Origin: Mycobacterium sp. 050128
GTDB lineage: Bacteria; Actinomycetota; Actinomycetes; Mycobacteriales; Mycobacteriaceae
Reading direction: 5' to 3'
Length of the DNA stretch: 64,000 nt
Assembly (NCBI RefSeq): GCF_036409155.1
Contig: NZ_JAZGLW010000001.1
Span: 1,984,001-2,048,000, forward strand
The notes under the pieces were generated by a model. The model was not told the origin of the DNA, did not search any database, and saw nothing but the letters and a program-made list of their open reading frames with translations. Positions within the stretch are counted from its first letter, which is position 1. Every line of letters begins with the position of its first letter. The position numbers and the translations under genes are program-made. Below are positions 1-9,430 of this stretch, piece after piece.

Positions 1-117
1 GGCGAAGCGACCGCCCGCGAGATCGTCGAACACGTCTATGTCGACGTCGACGAGAAGCTGTGGGACGCCGCCGAATGGTCCGTGCAGGCGCAATTGGACT
101 ATCTGCAGCGAGAGTAA
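1..117 (+). CDS. MBL-fold metallo-hydrolase, C-terminal end only
   Basis: This is the last 38 codons of a gene entering from the left edge, read in frame from base 1 to the TAA at 115-117. The visible peptide is a small acidic helical tail (EIVEHVYVDVDEKLW, then a short amphipathic end). That matches the C-terminal winged-helix region of LACTB2-like metallo-beta-lactamase-fold hydrolases. In M. tuberculosis an MBL-fold gene (Rv3677c) sits tail-to-tail with crp, which is exactly the arrangement here. The metal-binding HxHxDH core lies outside the window, so the assignment rests on tail similarity and synteny. Confidence 0.65.
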   Translation, partial: GEATAREIVEHVYVDVDEKLWDAAEWSVQAQLDYLQRE

Positions 118-176
118 AGGGCTTATCTCGCTCGGGGTGGGATGCTCGCTCGGTGGCGCCCGGGCTACGCCCGCGC

Positions 177-851
177 TTACCTCGCTCGGCGGGCCAGTCT
201 CTCGGAGTCCGAGATCAGCACACTCTTACCCTCCAGTCGGATCCACCCACGGTGGGCGAAATCGGCGAGGGCCTTGTTGACCGTCTCCCGGGACGCGCCC
301 ACCAGCTGGGCGATCTCCTCTTGGGTCAGGTCGTGGGTGACCCGCATCGCGCCACCCTCCTGGGTGCCGAAACGCTGGGCGAGCTGCAGCAGCTGCTTGG
401 CCACCCGGCCGGGCACGTCGGTGAAGATGAGGTCGGCCAGGTTGTTGTTGGTGCGACGCAGCCGTCGGGCGAGAACACGTAGCAATTGCTCGGCGATTTC
501 GGGCCGATCGGCAATCCATGCGCGCAGCGCATCGCGGTCCATGGAAACCGCGCGCACCTCGGTGATCGTCGTCGCGCTCGACGTCCGGGGGCCCGGGTCG
601 AAGATCGACAGTTCGCCGAACATGTCCGACGGGCCCATGATCGTCAGCAGATTCTCCCGGCCATCGGGTGATCGGCGACCGATCTTGACCTTCCCCGAGA
701 CGATGATGTACAGCCGATCGCCTGGTTCCCCTTCCGCGAAAACGGTGTGTCCGCGCGGGAAGTCGACGGGTTGTAATTGCTTGGTCAGTGCGGTGACTGC
801 GCCGGGTTCAACCCCTTGGAAGATTCCTGCCCTTGCCAGGATCTCGTCCAC
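177..851 (-). CDS. crp: cAMP receptor protein Crp (Rv3676 type)
   Basis: A 224-residue Crp/Fnr-family transcription regulator of normal length. The N-terminal cyclic-nucleotide domain spans about residues 10-120 and keeps the phosphate-binding cassette (G79, E80, R89, T90). A long dimerisation helix follows (about 115-140), then a winged helix-turn-helix (about 170-210) with recognition helix around SRETVNKAL. In mycobacteria this protein binds DNA even with little cAMP and controls respiration, carbon metabolism and resuscitation genes. It stands alone and converges with the MBL gene. A class III adenylyl cyclase at 32.5-34.1 kb in this window is one plausible source of its ligand. The ATG at 851 is the only reasonable start. 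Confidence 0.97.
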   Translation of the reverse strand: MDEILARAGIFQGVEPGAVTALTKQLQPVDFPRGHTVFAEGEPGDRLYIIVSGKVKIGRRSPDGRENLLTIMGPSDMFGELSIFDPGPRTSSATTITEVRAVSMDRDALRAWIADRPEIAEQLLRVLARRLRRTNNNLADLIFTDVPGRVAKQLLQLAQRFGTQEGGAMRVTHDLTQEEIAQLVGASRETVNKALADFAHRGWIRLEGKSVLISDSERLARRAR

Positions 852-936
852 GTTGCCTCTTCAGCTTTCCAACGAAGTGATATGGATACCTACCTAGCCC
901 GGGTTACGAGTCTAGAGGTAGGCCAACGTGCCAACG

Positions 937-1323
937 CTACACACGATTGACGTGTCTAGTCGCCTCATATTGCGGATTTCCGCCTGAATGCGCGTGGATT
1001 CGCACCGGTAAAGCGCGTGCGGGGGGATCGGTGAATGCGGTTGCGAGCAGTGATTCGGCACGATGGCGACCGCTGGGCGGCGCGGACAGCGCAAGTTGCT
1101 GGGCCTGACGCCGATGCAGGTATTCCAGCGCTTCGGGCATCCCTTCCCGGGCCAGTGTGTGCATATCCATAGCCCGCGCCTGTTCGAGAAACTGCTCGAC
1201 GTCGGTCGACGTAATCGACTCCCGGCCGAGCTCCCGTTCGAGCCGCCCCAGGCCGAGCGCCGCGAGCATCAGCAGCCCCGGTACGCACGCGACCAGCAAC
1301 CATGACACAAGGAGAGTAAACAT
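937..1323 (-). CDS. Small membrane protein (Rv3675 family)
   Basis: A protein of 128 residues with one N-terminal transmembrane segment (about residues 2-22, MFTLLVSWLLVACVPGLLML). A charged, probably cytoplasmic region follows, containing helices rich in Glu and Arg and a REGMPEALEYLHRRQAQ stretch. The ATG at 1323 is preferred over the in-frame TTG two codons upstream because it begins directly at the hydrophobic segment. The tail beyond about residue 90 is low in recognisable features. The family is conserved next to crp and nth in mycobacteria and has no known function. It is divergent from nth. Confidence 0.75.
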   Translation of the reverse strand: MFTLLVSWLLVACVPGLLMLAALGLGRLERELGRESITSTDVEQFLEQARAMDMHTLAREGMPEALEYLHRRQAQQLALSAPPSGRHRAESLLATAFTDPPARALPVRIHAHSGGNPQYEATRHVNRV

Positions 1324-1367
1324 GGCCAAGGTCTCAGCGAGATTACGAAATCAGTACTCTGTCGTAG

Positions 1368-2177
1368 GTGACAGAGGCAAGGCCGTCCGGGCGTTCGAAA
1401 ACCACCGCGGCTGCACCTGATTCCAAGCCTGATTCCGCACTTGCCCGGCGCTGGGCTTCGGAAACTCGAGCCGGTTTGGTGCGTCGCGCGCGCAGGATGA
1501 ATCGCACACTGGCACAAGCATTTCCGGACGCGCATTGCGAGCTGGATTTCAGATCGCCGCTGGAACTGGTGGTGGCAACCATTCTTTCGGCGCAGAGCAC
1601 CGACAAACGAGTGAACCTGACGACTCCGGCATTGTTCACCCGATATAAGTCGGCACTGGATTATGCGAAAGCCGATCGCGACGAGCTGGAAAACCTCATC
1701 CGCCCCACTGGCTTCTTCCGCAACAAGGCGAGCTCGCTGATCGGGCTGGGGCAGGCCCTGGTCGAGAAGTTCGACGGTGAGGTGCCGTCGACGATGGAAG
1801 AGTTGGTGACACTGCCCGGGGTCGGGCGCAAAACCGCCAATGTCGTCTTGGGGAACGCCTTCGACATCCCCGGGATCACCGTCGACACCCACTTTCAGCG
1901 GCTGGTGGCCCGATGGCGCTGGACCGAGGAAAAGGACCCGGTCAAGATCGAGCATGCCGTCGGCGAACTGGTCGAACGCAAGGAATGGACCCTGCTCAGC
2001 CACCGCGTGATCTTCCACGGCCGCCGGGTGTGCCACGCGCGCAAGCCGGCTTGCGGGGTCTGCGTACTCGCCAAAGACTGCCCGTCGTTCGGGCTTGGTC
2101 CCACCGAGCCGGCGCTGGCCGCACCCCTGGTGCAGGGCCCCGAAGCCGAACACCTGCTCTCGCTGGTCGGGCTGTGA
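1368..2177 (+). CDS. nth: Endonuclease III (DNA glycosylase/AP lyase)
   Basis: Base-excision repair enzyme that removes oxidised pyrimidines and cleaves abasic sites. The helix-hairpin-helix LPGVGRKTA carries the catalytic lysine (K155 in this numbering), followed by the catalytic aspartate in TVDTH (D173). The C-terminal iron-sulfur cluster loop is intact, with cysteines at 222, 229, 232 and 238 in the classical C-x6-C-x2-C-x5-C spacing. At 269 residues from the GTG at 1368 it is about 24 residues longer than the usual enzyme. The extra N-terminal residues are Ala/Ser/Arg-rich and may not be real, but no better start was found. The downstream thioredoxin-like gene begins 13 bases after the stop. 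Confidence 0.95.
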   Translation: MTEARPSGRSKTTAAAPDSKPDSALARRWASETRAGLVRRARRMNRTLAQAFPDAHCELDFRSPLELVVATILSAQSTDKRVNLTTPALFTRYKSALDYAKADRDELENLIRPTGFFRNKASSLIGLGQALVEKFDGEVPSTMEELVTLPGVGRKTANVVLGNAFDIPGITVDTHFQRLVARWRWTEEKDPVKIEHAVGELVERKEWTLLSHRVIFHGRRVCHARKPACGVCVLAKDCPSFGLGPTEPALAAPLVQGPEAEHLLSLVGL

Positions 2178-2190
2178 CACGGCCGGGACA

Positions 2191-2826
2191 TTGACCCCGA
2201 GAACTCGATGGACCACCGCGATCTTGGCCGTGGTGGTGGCGCTGGTGGCGGCGTTTGTCGTGCAACTGCGCGACGACTCCGCGCCCGGCGCGACCAACGC
2301 GCCGTCGTCGAATCGAGAGCACCGCGACGCCGATACACCGGCCGCGCTGGCCGGCCCCCGGGCGCGAGCAAACCTGCCGCCCTGCCCCGCGCCGGGCACC
2401 GGCGCCGGCCCCGCCGTCCTGCACGGCGTGGTGGTCGAATGCGCGGCCGACGGGTCCACCGTCGATGTCGCCCGTGCGCTGGCCGGCCGCCGGGTGGTCA
2501 TCAACTTATGGGCGTACTGGTGCGCGCCGTGCGCGGCCGAACTGCCCGCGATGGCCGAATATCAGCGCCGGGTCGCCTCCGACGTCATCGTGGTGACCGT
2601 GCATCAGGACGAGAACGAGACTGCCGCATTGTTGCGGCTGGCCGAGCTGGGCGTTCGGCTCCCGACCTTGCAGGATGGGCGGCGGCTGATTGCCGCAGCA
2701 CTCAAGGTCGCAAATGTGGTGCCCGCGACCGTGGTGCTAAGACCGGACGGTAGCGTTGCGCAGACGCTGCTGCGCGATTTCGCGAGTGCCGACGAGATCG
2801 AGGCCGCGGTCGCACACGACGGATGA
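2191..2826 (+). CDS. Membrane-anchored thioredoxin-like protein (Rv3673c family)
   Basis: A protein of about 211 residues with an uncleaved N-terminal transmembrane segment (around TAILAVVVALVAAFVVQL), a Pro/Ala-rich linker and an extracytoplasmic thioredoxin fold. The active site is WAYWCAPC (a CxxC redox motif), and a cis-proline follows in VVPATVVL. It resembles TlpA/ResA-type thiol oxidoreductases that reduce or isomerise exported proteins. The TTG at 2191 is the best start because it leaves a short basic stretch before the membrane anchor. It sits between nth and the Nudix gene, and its neighbour MarP carries an extracytoplasmic disulfide that could be a substrate (inference). Confidence 0.85.
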   Translation: MTPRTRWTTAILAVVVALVAAFVVQLRDDSAPGATNAPSSNREHRDADTPAALAGPRARANLPPCPAPGTGAGPAVLHGVVVECAADGSTVDVARALAGRRVVINLWAYWCAPCAAELPAMAEYQRRVASDVIVVTVHQDENETAALLRLAELGVRLPTLQDGRRLIAAALKVANVVPATVVLRPDGSVAQTLLRDFASADEIEAAVAHDG

Positions 2827-2881
2827 CCGAGTTCGGCGGTCCGAAAATGGCTGGGCACGTGGACCCGACAAGGAGGCGCCG

Positions 2882-3661
2882 GTGAGTGGTGGGGGTGCCG
2901 CCCGCGCGCAGGGGACGGTTCCCCTCACGCCCGACGTCTGCCCGCCCTGGTTGCGGCCGCTGGTCGACAACGTGGGCCAGATCCCGGAGGCCTACCGGCG
3001 CCGGTTGCCACCCGATGTGCTCGCGATGGTGACCGCGGCCCGAGCGGCATCCGCGAACGACGACCGCGAGGCCGCTGTGCTGGTTCTGTTTTCGGGTCCC
3101 GAGTCCGGGCCGGGCAACGGCGTGCCCGACGACGCCGACCTGTTGCTCACGGTGCGGGCGTCGTCGCTGCGACACCATGCGGGCCAGGCGGCGTTTCCCG
3201 GCGGCGCGGCCGACCCCGGCGATCGCGGGCCGGTTGCCACCGCTCTGCGAGAAGCTCACGAGGAGACCGGGATCGACGTCACCCGGCTGCACCCCCTCAT
3301 CACGATGGAGAAGACGTTCATCGCGCCGTCGCAGTTCCACGTCGTCCCGGTGCTGGCCTACTCGCCGGACCCCGGACCGGTCGCGGTGATCAACGAGGGC
3401 GAGACGGCGATCGTGTCGCGGGTTCCGGTGCGCGCGTTCATCAATCCGGACAACCGGCTGATGGTCTACCGCGGTGACCTCGGCAATCGTTGGGCCGGTC
3501 CGGCGTTTCTGCTGAACCAAATGCTGGTTTGGGGATTCACTGGCCAGGTGATCTCTGCCGTTCTCGACGTCGCCGGCTGGGCAAAGCCGTGGGACACCAA
3601 CGACGTCCGTGAACTCGACGACGCGATGGTGCTGGTCGGCCAGCAGGGCGGCGCACGATGA
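2882..3661 (+). CDS. Nudix hydrolase (CoA pyrophosphatase-like, Rv3672c family)
   Basis: A 259-residue Nudix protein. The Nudix box is visible as a G-x5-E-x7-REAHEETGI pattern, preceded by RHHAGQAAFPGG, which resembles the NuCoA/NudL subfamily that hydrolyses CoA and its derivatives. The GTG at 2882 is chosen because a strong AAGGAGG ribosome site lies a few bases upstream. The stop overlaps the next ATG as ATGA, so translation is coupled to MarP. The partner specificity is inferred from the motif only. Confidence 0.87.
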   Translation: MSGGGAARAQGTVPLTPDVCPPWLRPLVDNVGQIPEAYRRRLPPDVLAMVTAARAASANDDREAAVLVLFSGPESGPGNGVPDDADLLLTVRASSLRHHAGQAAFPGGAADPGDRGPVATALREAHEETGIDVTRLHPLITMEKTFIAPSQFHVVPVLAYSPDPGPVAVINEGETAIVSRVPVRAFINPDNRLMVYRGDLGNRWAGPAFLLNQMLVWGFTGQVISAVLDVAGWAKPWDTNDVRELDDAMVLVGQQGGAR

Positions 3662-4860
3662 ATTCGATGACCCCGTCCCAGTGGCTGGATATCGCCGTGC
3701 TCGCCGTCGCTTTCATCGCGGCCATCTCGGGCTGGCGTTCGGGCGCGGTGGGTTCGCTCTTCTCGTTTATCGGTGTGCTGCTGGGTGCGATCGCCGGAGT
3801 GCTGCTGGCGCCCCACATCGTCAGCCACATCGCCGCACCGCGCGCCAAGCTGTTCGGCGCGCTGTTTCTGATTCTCGCGCTGGTCGTCGTCGGTGAGGTC
3901 GCCGGCGTGGTGCTGGGACGGGCGGTGCGCGGCGCAATCCGCAGCCGCACAATCAGAACCGTCGACTCGGTCATCGGGGTTGGCGTGCAGCTCGTCGTCG
4001 TGCTCACCGCCGCCTGGCTGCTGGCGACGCCGCTGACCCAGTCGAAAGACCAGCCCGAGCTGGCGGCCGCGGTCCGCGGTTCGCGGGTGCTCGCCGAGGT
4101 CAACAACATCGCACCCCCGTGGTTGAAGACTGTGCCCAAACGCCTTTCGGCGCTGTTGAACACCTCGGGGCTGCCTGCGGTGCTCGAGCCGTTCAGCCGC
4201 ACGCCGGTGATCCCGGTCGAATCACCGGACCCGGCGCTGGCCACCAATCCGGTGGTCACGGCCGCCGCGCCCAGCGTGGTGAAGGTACGCAGCCTGGCGC
4301 CCAGCTGCCAGAAAGTGTTGGAGGGCACGGGATTCGTCATCGCTCCCGATCGGGTGATGACCAATGCGCACGTGGTGGCCGGGTCCAGCAGTGTCCAGAT
4401 CTACGCCAGCGGTAATCCGTTGGACGCCACCGTCGTTTCCTACGACCCTTCGGTCGACATTGCCATTCTTGCCATTCCGAACCTGCCGCCACCGCCACTG
4501 GCTTTCAGTGACACCGAGGCGAAGACCGGCACCAACGTGGTGGTGCTGGGCTACCCGGGCGGCGGCAACTTCACCGCGACCCCGGCCAGGATCCGCGAGG
4601 CCATCAAACTCAGCGGCCCCGACATCTACCGCGACCCGCAGCCGGTCACGCGCGACGTCTACACCATCAGAGCCAATGTGGAGCAAGGCAATTCGGGTGG
4701 GCCGCTGATCGACCTCAGCGGTCACGTGCTGGGCGTGGTGTTCGGCGCGGCCGTCGACGATCCCGAAACCGGTTTGGTGTTGACCGCCGGTGAGGTGGCC
4801 GGCCAGATGGCCAAGATCGGTGACACCCAACAGGTGGGCACCGGGACCTGCGTCAGCTGA
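3658..4860 (+). CDS. marP: Periplasmic acid-resistance serine protease MarP
   Basis: A membrane serine protease of 400 residues. The first 130 residues form four hydrophobic segments resembling CvpA-type membrane domains. The extracytoplasmic chymotrypsin-like domain follows. The triad is H238 (TNAHVVAG), D267 (SVDIAI) and S346 (EQGNSGGPL). C217 and C398 correspond to the disulfide known in the M. tuberculosis enzyme (Rv3671c), which is needed for survival at acid pH and activates the peptidoglycan hydrolase RipA. All key residues are present. It is translationally coupled to the Nudix gene and converges with ephE after an 8-base gap. Confidence 0.95.
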   Translation: MNSMTPSQWLDIAVLAVAFIAAISGWRSGAVGSLFSFIGVLLGAIAGVLLAPHIVSHIAAPRAKLFGALFLILALVVVGEVAGVVLGRAVRGAIRSRTIRTVDSVIGVGVQLVVVLTAAWLLATPLTQSKDQPELAAAVRGSRVLAEVNNIAPPWLKTVPKRLSALLNTSGLPAVLEPFSRTPVIPVESPDPALATNPVVTAAAPSVVKVRSLAPSCQKVLEGTGFVIAPDRVMTNAHVVAGSSSVQIYASGNPLDATVVSYDPSVDIAILAIPNLPPPPLAFSDTEAKTGTNVVVLGYPGGGNFTATPARIREAIKLSGPDIYRDPQPVTRDVYTIRANVEQGNSGGPLIDLSGHVLGVVFGAAVDDPETGLVLTAGEVAGQMAKIGDTQQVGTGTCVS

Positions 4861-4868
4861 TACGGCCT

Positions 4869-5819
4869 TTAGTGCACTTGCTCGAAAAACCTCATCAGGT
4901 GTCTGTTGATTTCCTCGGGCATCTCTTCATGGCTGTAATGCCCTGCGCCGGTGACGGATACGTAGCGGCCCTGCGTCGCATAGCGCTGACTGTGGTCGAC
5001 CGGATCGGCCAGCACGTAGGGGTCGGCGTCGCCGCGCAGGTGTAGCAGCGGCACCCCGAGTTGGCGCGACATCGACTTCATGAATCGCCGGCCTTCACCG
5101 CGCAGCTGGCTGCGCACCGCCCAGCGCTGGTATTCCAGGGCGCAGTGCGCCGCTCCGGGAATCTGGATCGCCGTGCGCAGATAACCGATCGTCTGCGAGA
5201 AGTCTTCGGAGGCAACCCATTTGGCGGAGCTACGGTGTTTGACCAAACGTTCTATCTCGGCGCCGTTGTCGCGGGTCAGCAGCCGCTCGGGCCACAGCGG
5301 CAGCTGATAGCGCAGCAGGGTCGGCAGCAGCGCGGAACTCTGGTCGCGGCGCGTCAACGCCGATCGACGCAGCGCGGCCGGGTGTGGCGAGCTGACCAGC
5401 GCGATGGCGCGCACCAGCCGCGAGTGCAGCAGCGCGGTGGTCCAGCAGCACAGCCCGCCGTCGGCGTGGCCGACGAGCGTCGCCGACGAATGCCCAAGCG
5501 CGCGAATAAGTCCGGCCGTATCGCCGGCGAGCGTCCAGCCGTCGTAACCGCGCGGCGGCTTGTCACTGCCGCCGTAGCCACGCAGGTCGACCGCGACCAC
5601 ACGGGCATCGGTCAGCCCCCGCAACTGGTGACGCCAGGACCACCAGAACGAACCGAAGCCATGCAGCAGCATCACCAGCGGTCGTGCGGCCGCCGCCTTC
5701 GGTGCGCCCGGACCGGTCGGTAGCGCCTCGACGACGTGGAATCGAATGCCGTTGGCGTGCACGTCCAAATGGCGCCACGGCCCGTCGATACGGACCATCG
5801 ACGGATCAGGTGCTGCCAT
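4869..5819 (-). CDS. ephE: Epoxide hydrolase-type alpha/beta hydrolase EphE
   Basis: A 316-residue alpha/beta hydrolase. The oxyanion motif HGFGSFWW (around residue 53), the nucleophile elbow VGHADGG with Asp as nucleophile, and the C-terminal catalytic His in GAGHYSHEE are all visible. Asp as nucleophile fits epoxide hydrolases or dehalogenases rather than esterases. Its ATG follows directly on the TAA of the upstream membrane protein gene, with no gap, so the two are co-transcribed. The natural substrate is unknown; detoxification of lipid epoxides is the usual suggestion for the Eph family in mycobacteria. Confidence 0.9.
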   Translation of the reverse strand: MAAPDPSMVRIDGPWRHLDVHANGIRFHVVEALPTGPGAPKAAAARPLVMLLHGFGSFWWSWRHQLRGLTDARVVAVDLRGYGGSDKPPRGYDGWTLAGDTAGLIRALGHSSATLVGHADGGLCCWTTALLHSRLVRAIALVSSPHPAALRRSALTRRDQSSALLPTLLRYQLPLWPERLLTRDNGAEIERLVKHRSSAKWVASEDFSQTIGYLRTAIQIPGAAHCALEYQRWAVRSQLRGEGRRFMKSMSRQLGVPLLHLRGDADPYVLADPVDHSQRYATQGRYVSVTGAGHYSHEEMPEEINRHLMRFFEQVH

Positions 5820-6362
5820 TTACCAACCTGAGGGGTCGCTGGGGTTGCCGTTCTCGGGCTTGGCGTGCTTGCCGGGTACGTCGGTGAGCTGCTTGGTCGC
5901 GGCGGCGGACTTGTCGTGGCCGGGGGTGAGTGCGGTGCGCGCCTCCTTGACCGATTCGATGGTCTCCTGCGGTCCGCGGATCCGGCGCACCTTCAAATAG
6001 CCCAGCAGCGCCAGCACGGCTCCGACCACGACCATGAGCGCGAACACGATCAGGAAGGCCACCCAGCGCCACAACCAGTTGTCGAGCAGCTCGGCGAGGA
6101 AGAAGAAGAAAAAGAAGGTGCTGTAGAACAGCACCACCAGCGCGGCGATGAAGAACACGCTGCCGGTAAGGCCCTTCTTGATATCGCGGACGATCTCGGC
6201 GCGGGCCAGCTCGACCTCGGCCCGCACCAGCGTGGACGCCTGAGTCGTCGCGTCTTTGATCAGGTCACCGATCGACGGGTCGCCGTGGCCGGCATGCGGG
6301 TCGGCCAACGGAATCGTGGTCAGCGTGCTCGGCACGCCATTTTTGCGATCGACCTTGCTCAC
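5820..6362 (-). CDS. Phage holin-like (DUF1469-type) membrane protein
   Basis: A protein of about 180 residues with a cytoplasmic N-terminus, an amphipathic helix (LVRAEVELARAEIVRD) and two long transmembrane helices. The first helix ends in an unusual run of seven phenylalanines (around STFFFFFFFL). A charged tail follows. The layout matches the Actinobacteria-typical phage holin superfamily/DUF1469 proteins. The GTG at 6362 is chosen because GGAGAGG lies just upstream and the earlier start would add a basic stretch unlike the family. No lysis role should be assumed. It is the first gene of a two-gene unit with ephE. Confidence 0.8.
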   Translation of the reverse strand: MSKVDRKNGVPSTLTTIPLADPHAGHGDPSIGDLIKDATTQASTLVRAEVELARAEIVRDIKKGLTGSVFFIAALVVLFYSTFFFFFFLAELLDNWLWRWVAFLIVFALMVVVGAVLALLGYLKVRRIRGPQETIESVKEARTALTPGHDKSAAATKQLTDVPGKHAKPENGNPSDPSGW

Positions 6363-6619
6363 AAACGGTCCTCTCCGTTGAACTGCCCGGTTCCTGATCA
6401 AGCCGCTGCTTGGCTCGCATCGTCACCGAGCCCGTTCGCTGTCGTCGCGGTTTATGTTGCCATGTGCCGCGATGCCAGACGAGGCCAGCCGAAGTCCACG
6501 GGACTTCGCAACCGACGGGCCGGGCCGCCGCTATTCGCACAGCAAGAGGGGCGCGGGGGTGATCAACTAGACTGGCGCAGCTGTTCTCCGACATCCGGCC
6601 CGCTGATGGGAGTCACGCA

Positions 6620-7318
6620 GTGCAGACGGCACATCGGTGCTTTGTGGCGGTACTGGTGGCCGTGCTCCTCGTCCAGCCCGCTTTGCCGGCAAACGTCGCG
6701 GCAGCCGACGACCGGGTCCCGATGGGCGGTGGTGCGGGCATCGTCATCAACGGAGACACCATGTGCACCCTGACCACGATCGGCGGCGATGCCGCCGGTG
6801 AGCTGATCGGTTTCACCTCCGCGCACTGCGGTGGCCCGGGCGCGCAGGTCGCCGCCGAGGCCGCCGAAGGCAGAGGCATCCTGGGAGTCATGGTTGCGGG
6901 CAATGACGCCCTGGACTACGCGGTGATCAAGTTCGATCAGGCCAAGGTGGCGCCGGTGGCCAACTACGGCGGCTTCATCATCAACGGAATCGGGCCGGAA
7001 CCGGTGTTCGGGCAGATCGCCTGCAAGCAGGGCCGGACGACGGGCAATTCGTGCGGTGTCACCTGGGGGCCGGGCCAGGATCCCGGGACCATCGTCATGC
7101 AGGTGTGTGGCCGGCCGGGCGACTCCGGTGGGCCGGTGACCGTCGACAACCTGTTGGTCGGGATGATCCACGGCGCGTTCAGCGACAACCTGCCGACCTG
7201 CATCATCAAGTACATCCCGCTGCACACTCCGGCGGTGGTGATGTCGTTCAACGCGATCCTGGCCGACATCAACGCCAAACACCGGCCCGGCGCGGGCTTC
7301 GTCCCCATACCGGTCTGA
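6620..7318 (+). CDS. Secreted chymotrypsin-like serine protease (Rv3668c family)
   Basis: A 232-residue exported protease with a clear signal peptide (hydrophobic residues 8-23, cleavage probable after NVAAA). The mature domain has the complete S1 triad: H69 in TSAHC, D99 in LDYAVIKFD and S169 in GRPGDSGGP. Paired cysteines fit disulfides in an exported enzyme. GTG at 6620 is used; the nearby ATG at 6606 is out of frame. The gene is divergent from the ephE unit across about 250 bases and converges with acs with almost no gap. Substrates are unknown. Confidence 0.88.
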   Translation: MQTAHRCFVAVLVAVLLVQPALPANVAAADDRVPMGGGAGIVINGDTMCTLTTIGGDAAGELIGFTSAHCGGPGAQVAAEAAEGRGILGVMVAGNDALDYAVIKFDQAKVAPVANYGGFIINGIGPEPVFGQIACKQGRTTGNSCGVTWGPGQDPGTIVMQVCGRPGDSGGPVTVDNLLVGMIHGAFSDNLPTCIIKYIPLHTPAVVMSFNAILADINAKHRPGAGFVPIPV

Positions 7319-7319
7319 G

Positions 7320-9293
7320 CTACTTGGCCTCTCTGATCGCGTCGAAGACGCCCGGGTCGAGCAGTGTCGACGTGTCCCCGAGGTCGCGATTTTCGGCGAT
7401 GTCGCGCAACAGCCGGCGCATGATCTTGCCGCTGCGGGTCTTGGGCAGTTCGGGCACCACGTGGATCTCGCGTGGCTTGGCGATCGGTGAGATCTCACGG
7501 GCCACCTCGTCGCGCAATTCGTCGACGATGCCCTCGTGCACGTCGTAATCGGCGCACATGACCACGAACGCGCAGATGGCTTGGCCGGTGGTCTCGTCTT
7601 TCTTTGCGACCACCGCGGCCTCGGCCACTCCGGAGTGGCCGACGAGCGCCGACTCCAGCTCGGCGCTCGAAAGCCGATGCCCCGACACGTTCATCACGTC
7701 GTCGATGCGGCCGACCACCCAGATGGCGCCGTCTCGGTCGTAATAGGCGCTGTCGCCGGCGAAATACCAGCCCTGGTCGGCGAACCTCGACCAATAGGTC
7801 TCGACGTATCTCTCCGGGTCGCCCCAGATGCCGCGCAGCATGGACGGCCACGGCTGGTCCAGGACCAGGTAGCCGGTGACGTGCTCGCCATGGTGGACGG
7901 TCGGCGTCAGTCGATCGCCGTGGTCGTCGACGATGCTGGCCGAGATCCCCGGCAACGCTCTCATCGCCGAACCAGGTTTGGCCGCAGCGACTCCGGGCAG
8001 CGGGGCGATCATCGCCGCACCCGTTTCGGTCTGCCACCAGGTGTCCACGATCGGCAGGCGGTCCGCGCCGATCACCTTGCGGTACCAGCGCCAGGCCTCG
8101 GGGTTGATCGGCTCGCCCACCGTGCCCAGCAGTCGAAGGCTGGACAGGTCGTGTGCATCGGGGATCTCGCGACCCCACTTCATGAAAGTCCGGATCAGCG
8201 TCGGCGCCGTGTAATAGATTGTGACGCCGTACTTTTCGATGATTTCGAAATGCCGATGCTGGCTGGGCGAATCGGGAGTGCCCTCGTAGAGCACTTCGGT
8301 GCCGCCGTTGGACAGTGGACCGTAGACGCCGTAGGTGTGCCCGGTGACCCAGCCGATGTCGGCGGTGCACCAAAACACGTCGCGGTCGGGCTTGATGTCG
8401 AAGATGTTGTAGTGCGTGTACGACGACTGCGTTAAGTAGCCGCCGCTGGTGTGCACGATGCCCTTGGGCTTTCCGGTGGTTCCCGAGGTGTACAGCAGGA
8501 ACAACGGGTGCTCGGCGTCGAAGGGCGCCGCTGTGTGTTGGGCCGACGCGCCATCCACAACGTCGTGCCACCACACGTCGCGGTCGTCGTTCCAGGACAC
8601 GTCAATTCCGGTGCGCCGCACCACCAGAACCCTCTCGACGGGGCTCTCGCCGTCCGGTCCGGGCGCCACTGCCTCGTCGGCCGCATCCTTGAGCGGCGCG
8701 GGCTTGCCGCGCCGGAATTGCCCGTCGGCGGTGATCAGCACCTTGGCCTGGGCGTCGGCGATGCGGGCGCGCAACGCCTTGGCGGTGAAACCGGCGAACA
8801 CGACGCTGTGCATGACGCCCAGTCGCGCGCAAGCCAGCATCGCGATCACGGCTTCCGGGATCAACGGCAGGTAGATTGCGGCGCGGTCGCCGGCGACCAG
8901 ACCGAGATCGGTCAGCGCGTTGGCCGCTTTGCACACCTCGTCCTGCAGGTCGGAGTAGGTCAGGCTGCGGCTCTCGCCGACCGGCTCGCCCTCCCAGTGA
9001 ATCGCCACCCGGTCGCCGAGGCCGGCCTCGACGTGGCGGTCCACGCAGTTGTAGGCGACGTTGAGTTTGCCGTCGGAAAACCATTTGGCGAATGGCGCCT
9101 GCGACCAGTCCAGCACCTCGGTGAACGGCTCGGCCCACGTTAGCCGGTTAGCCTGCTTGGCCCAGAACGCCAACCGGTCGGCTTCGGCCTCGCGGTACAG
9201 ATCTTCGCGGGCGTTGGCCTGCTCGGCGAATTGCGCCGGCGGCGGGTACGAGGCCGGATGCGAGGACGGGCCTTCGGTGTCGGTCACGGTCAC
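7320..9293 (-). CDS. acs: Acetyl-coenzyme A synthetase
   Basis: AMP-forming acetate-CoA ligase of about 657 residues that activates acetate for central metabolism. The adenylation motif YTSGTTGKPKG, the WWQTETG motif and the hinge/A8 region GRIDDVMNVSGHRLS are intact. The C-terminal RSGKIMRR motif contains the lysine that protein acetyltransferases modify in mycobacteria; that acetyltransferase is itself cAMP-responsive. The GTG at 9293 is chosen over the GTG at 9302 because an AGGAG ribosome site lies 8 bases before it but overlaps the earlier codon. The gene stands alone on its strand. Confidence 0.95.
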   Translation of the reverse strand: MTVTDTEGPSSHPASYPPPAQFAEQANAREDLYREAEADRLAFWAKQANRLTWAEPFTEVLDWSQAPFAKWFSDGKLNVAYNCVDRHVEAGLGDRVAIHWEGEPVGESRSLTYSDLQDEVCKAANALTDLGLVAGDRAAIYLPLIPEAVIAMLACARLGVMHSVVFAGFTAKALRARIADAQAKVLITADGQFRRGKPAPLKDAADEAVAPGPDGESPVERVLVVRRTGIDVSWNDDRDVWWHDVVDGASAQHTAAPFDAEHPLFLLYTSGTTGKPKGIVHTSGGYLTQSSYTHYNIFDIKPDRDVFWCTADIGWVTGHTYGVYGPLSNGGTEVLYEGTPDSPSQHRHFEIIEKYGVTIYYTAPTLIRTFMKWGREIPDAHDLSSLRLLGTVGEPINPEAWRWYRKVIGADRLPIVDTWWQTETGAAMIAPLPGVAAAKPGSAMRALPGISASIVDDHGDRLTPTVHHGEHVTGYLVLDQPWPSMLRGIWGDPERYVETYWSRFADQGWYFAGDSAYYDRDGAIWVVGRIDDVMNVSGHRLSSAELESALVGHSGVAEAAVVAKKDETTGQAICAFVVMCADYDVHEGIVDELRDEVAREISPIAKPREIHVVPELPKTRSGKIMRRLLRDIAENRDLGDTSTLLDPGVFDAIREAK

Positions 9294-9430
9294 TGGCTTC
9301 ACTCCTATGTCGAGTATGTCGAGGGCCGGGTCTCGAGCTGGTCAACCGTCTGTGAGCCTAGACCCGCCCGCCGAACCTGTGGACTCCAATCCGGGGGTAA
9401 ACCCCGTTGTCATACCGCATAATCACGGTT

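Noticed and set aside
5820..6362. Prophage holin
   Set aside because: The phage holin-like label is a superfamily name; no phage genes are nearby and the gene is syntenic with Rv3669.
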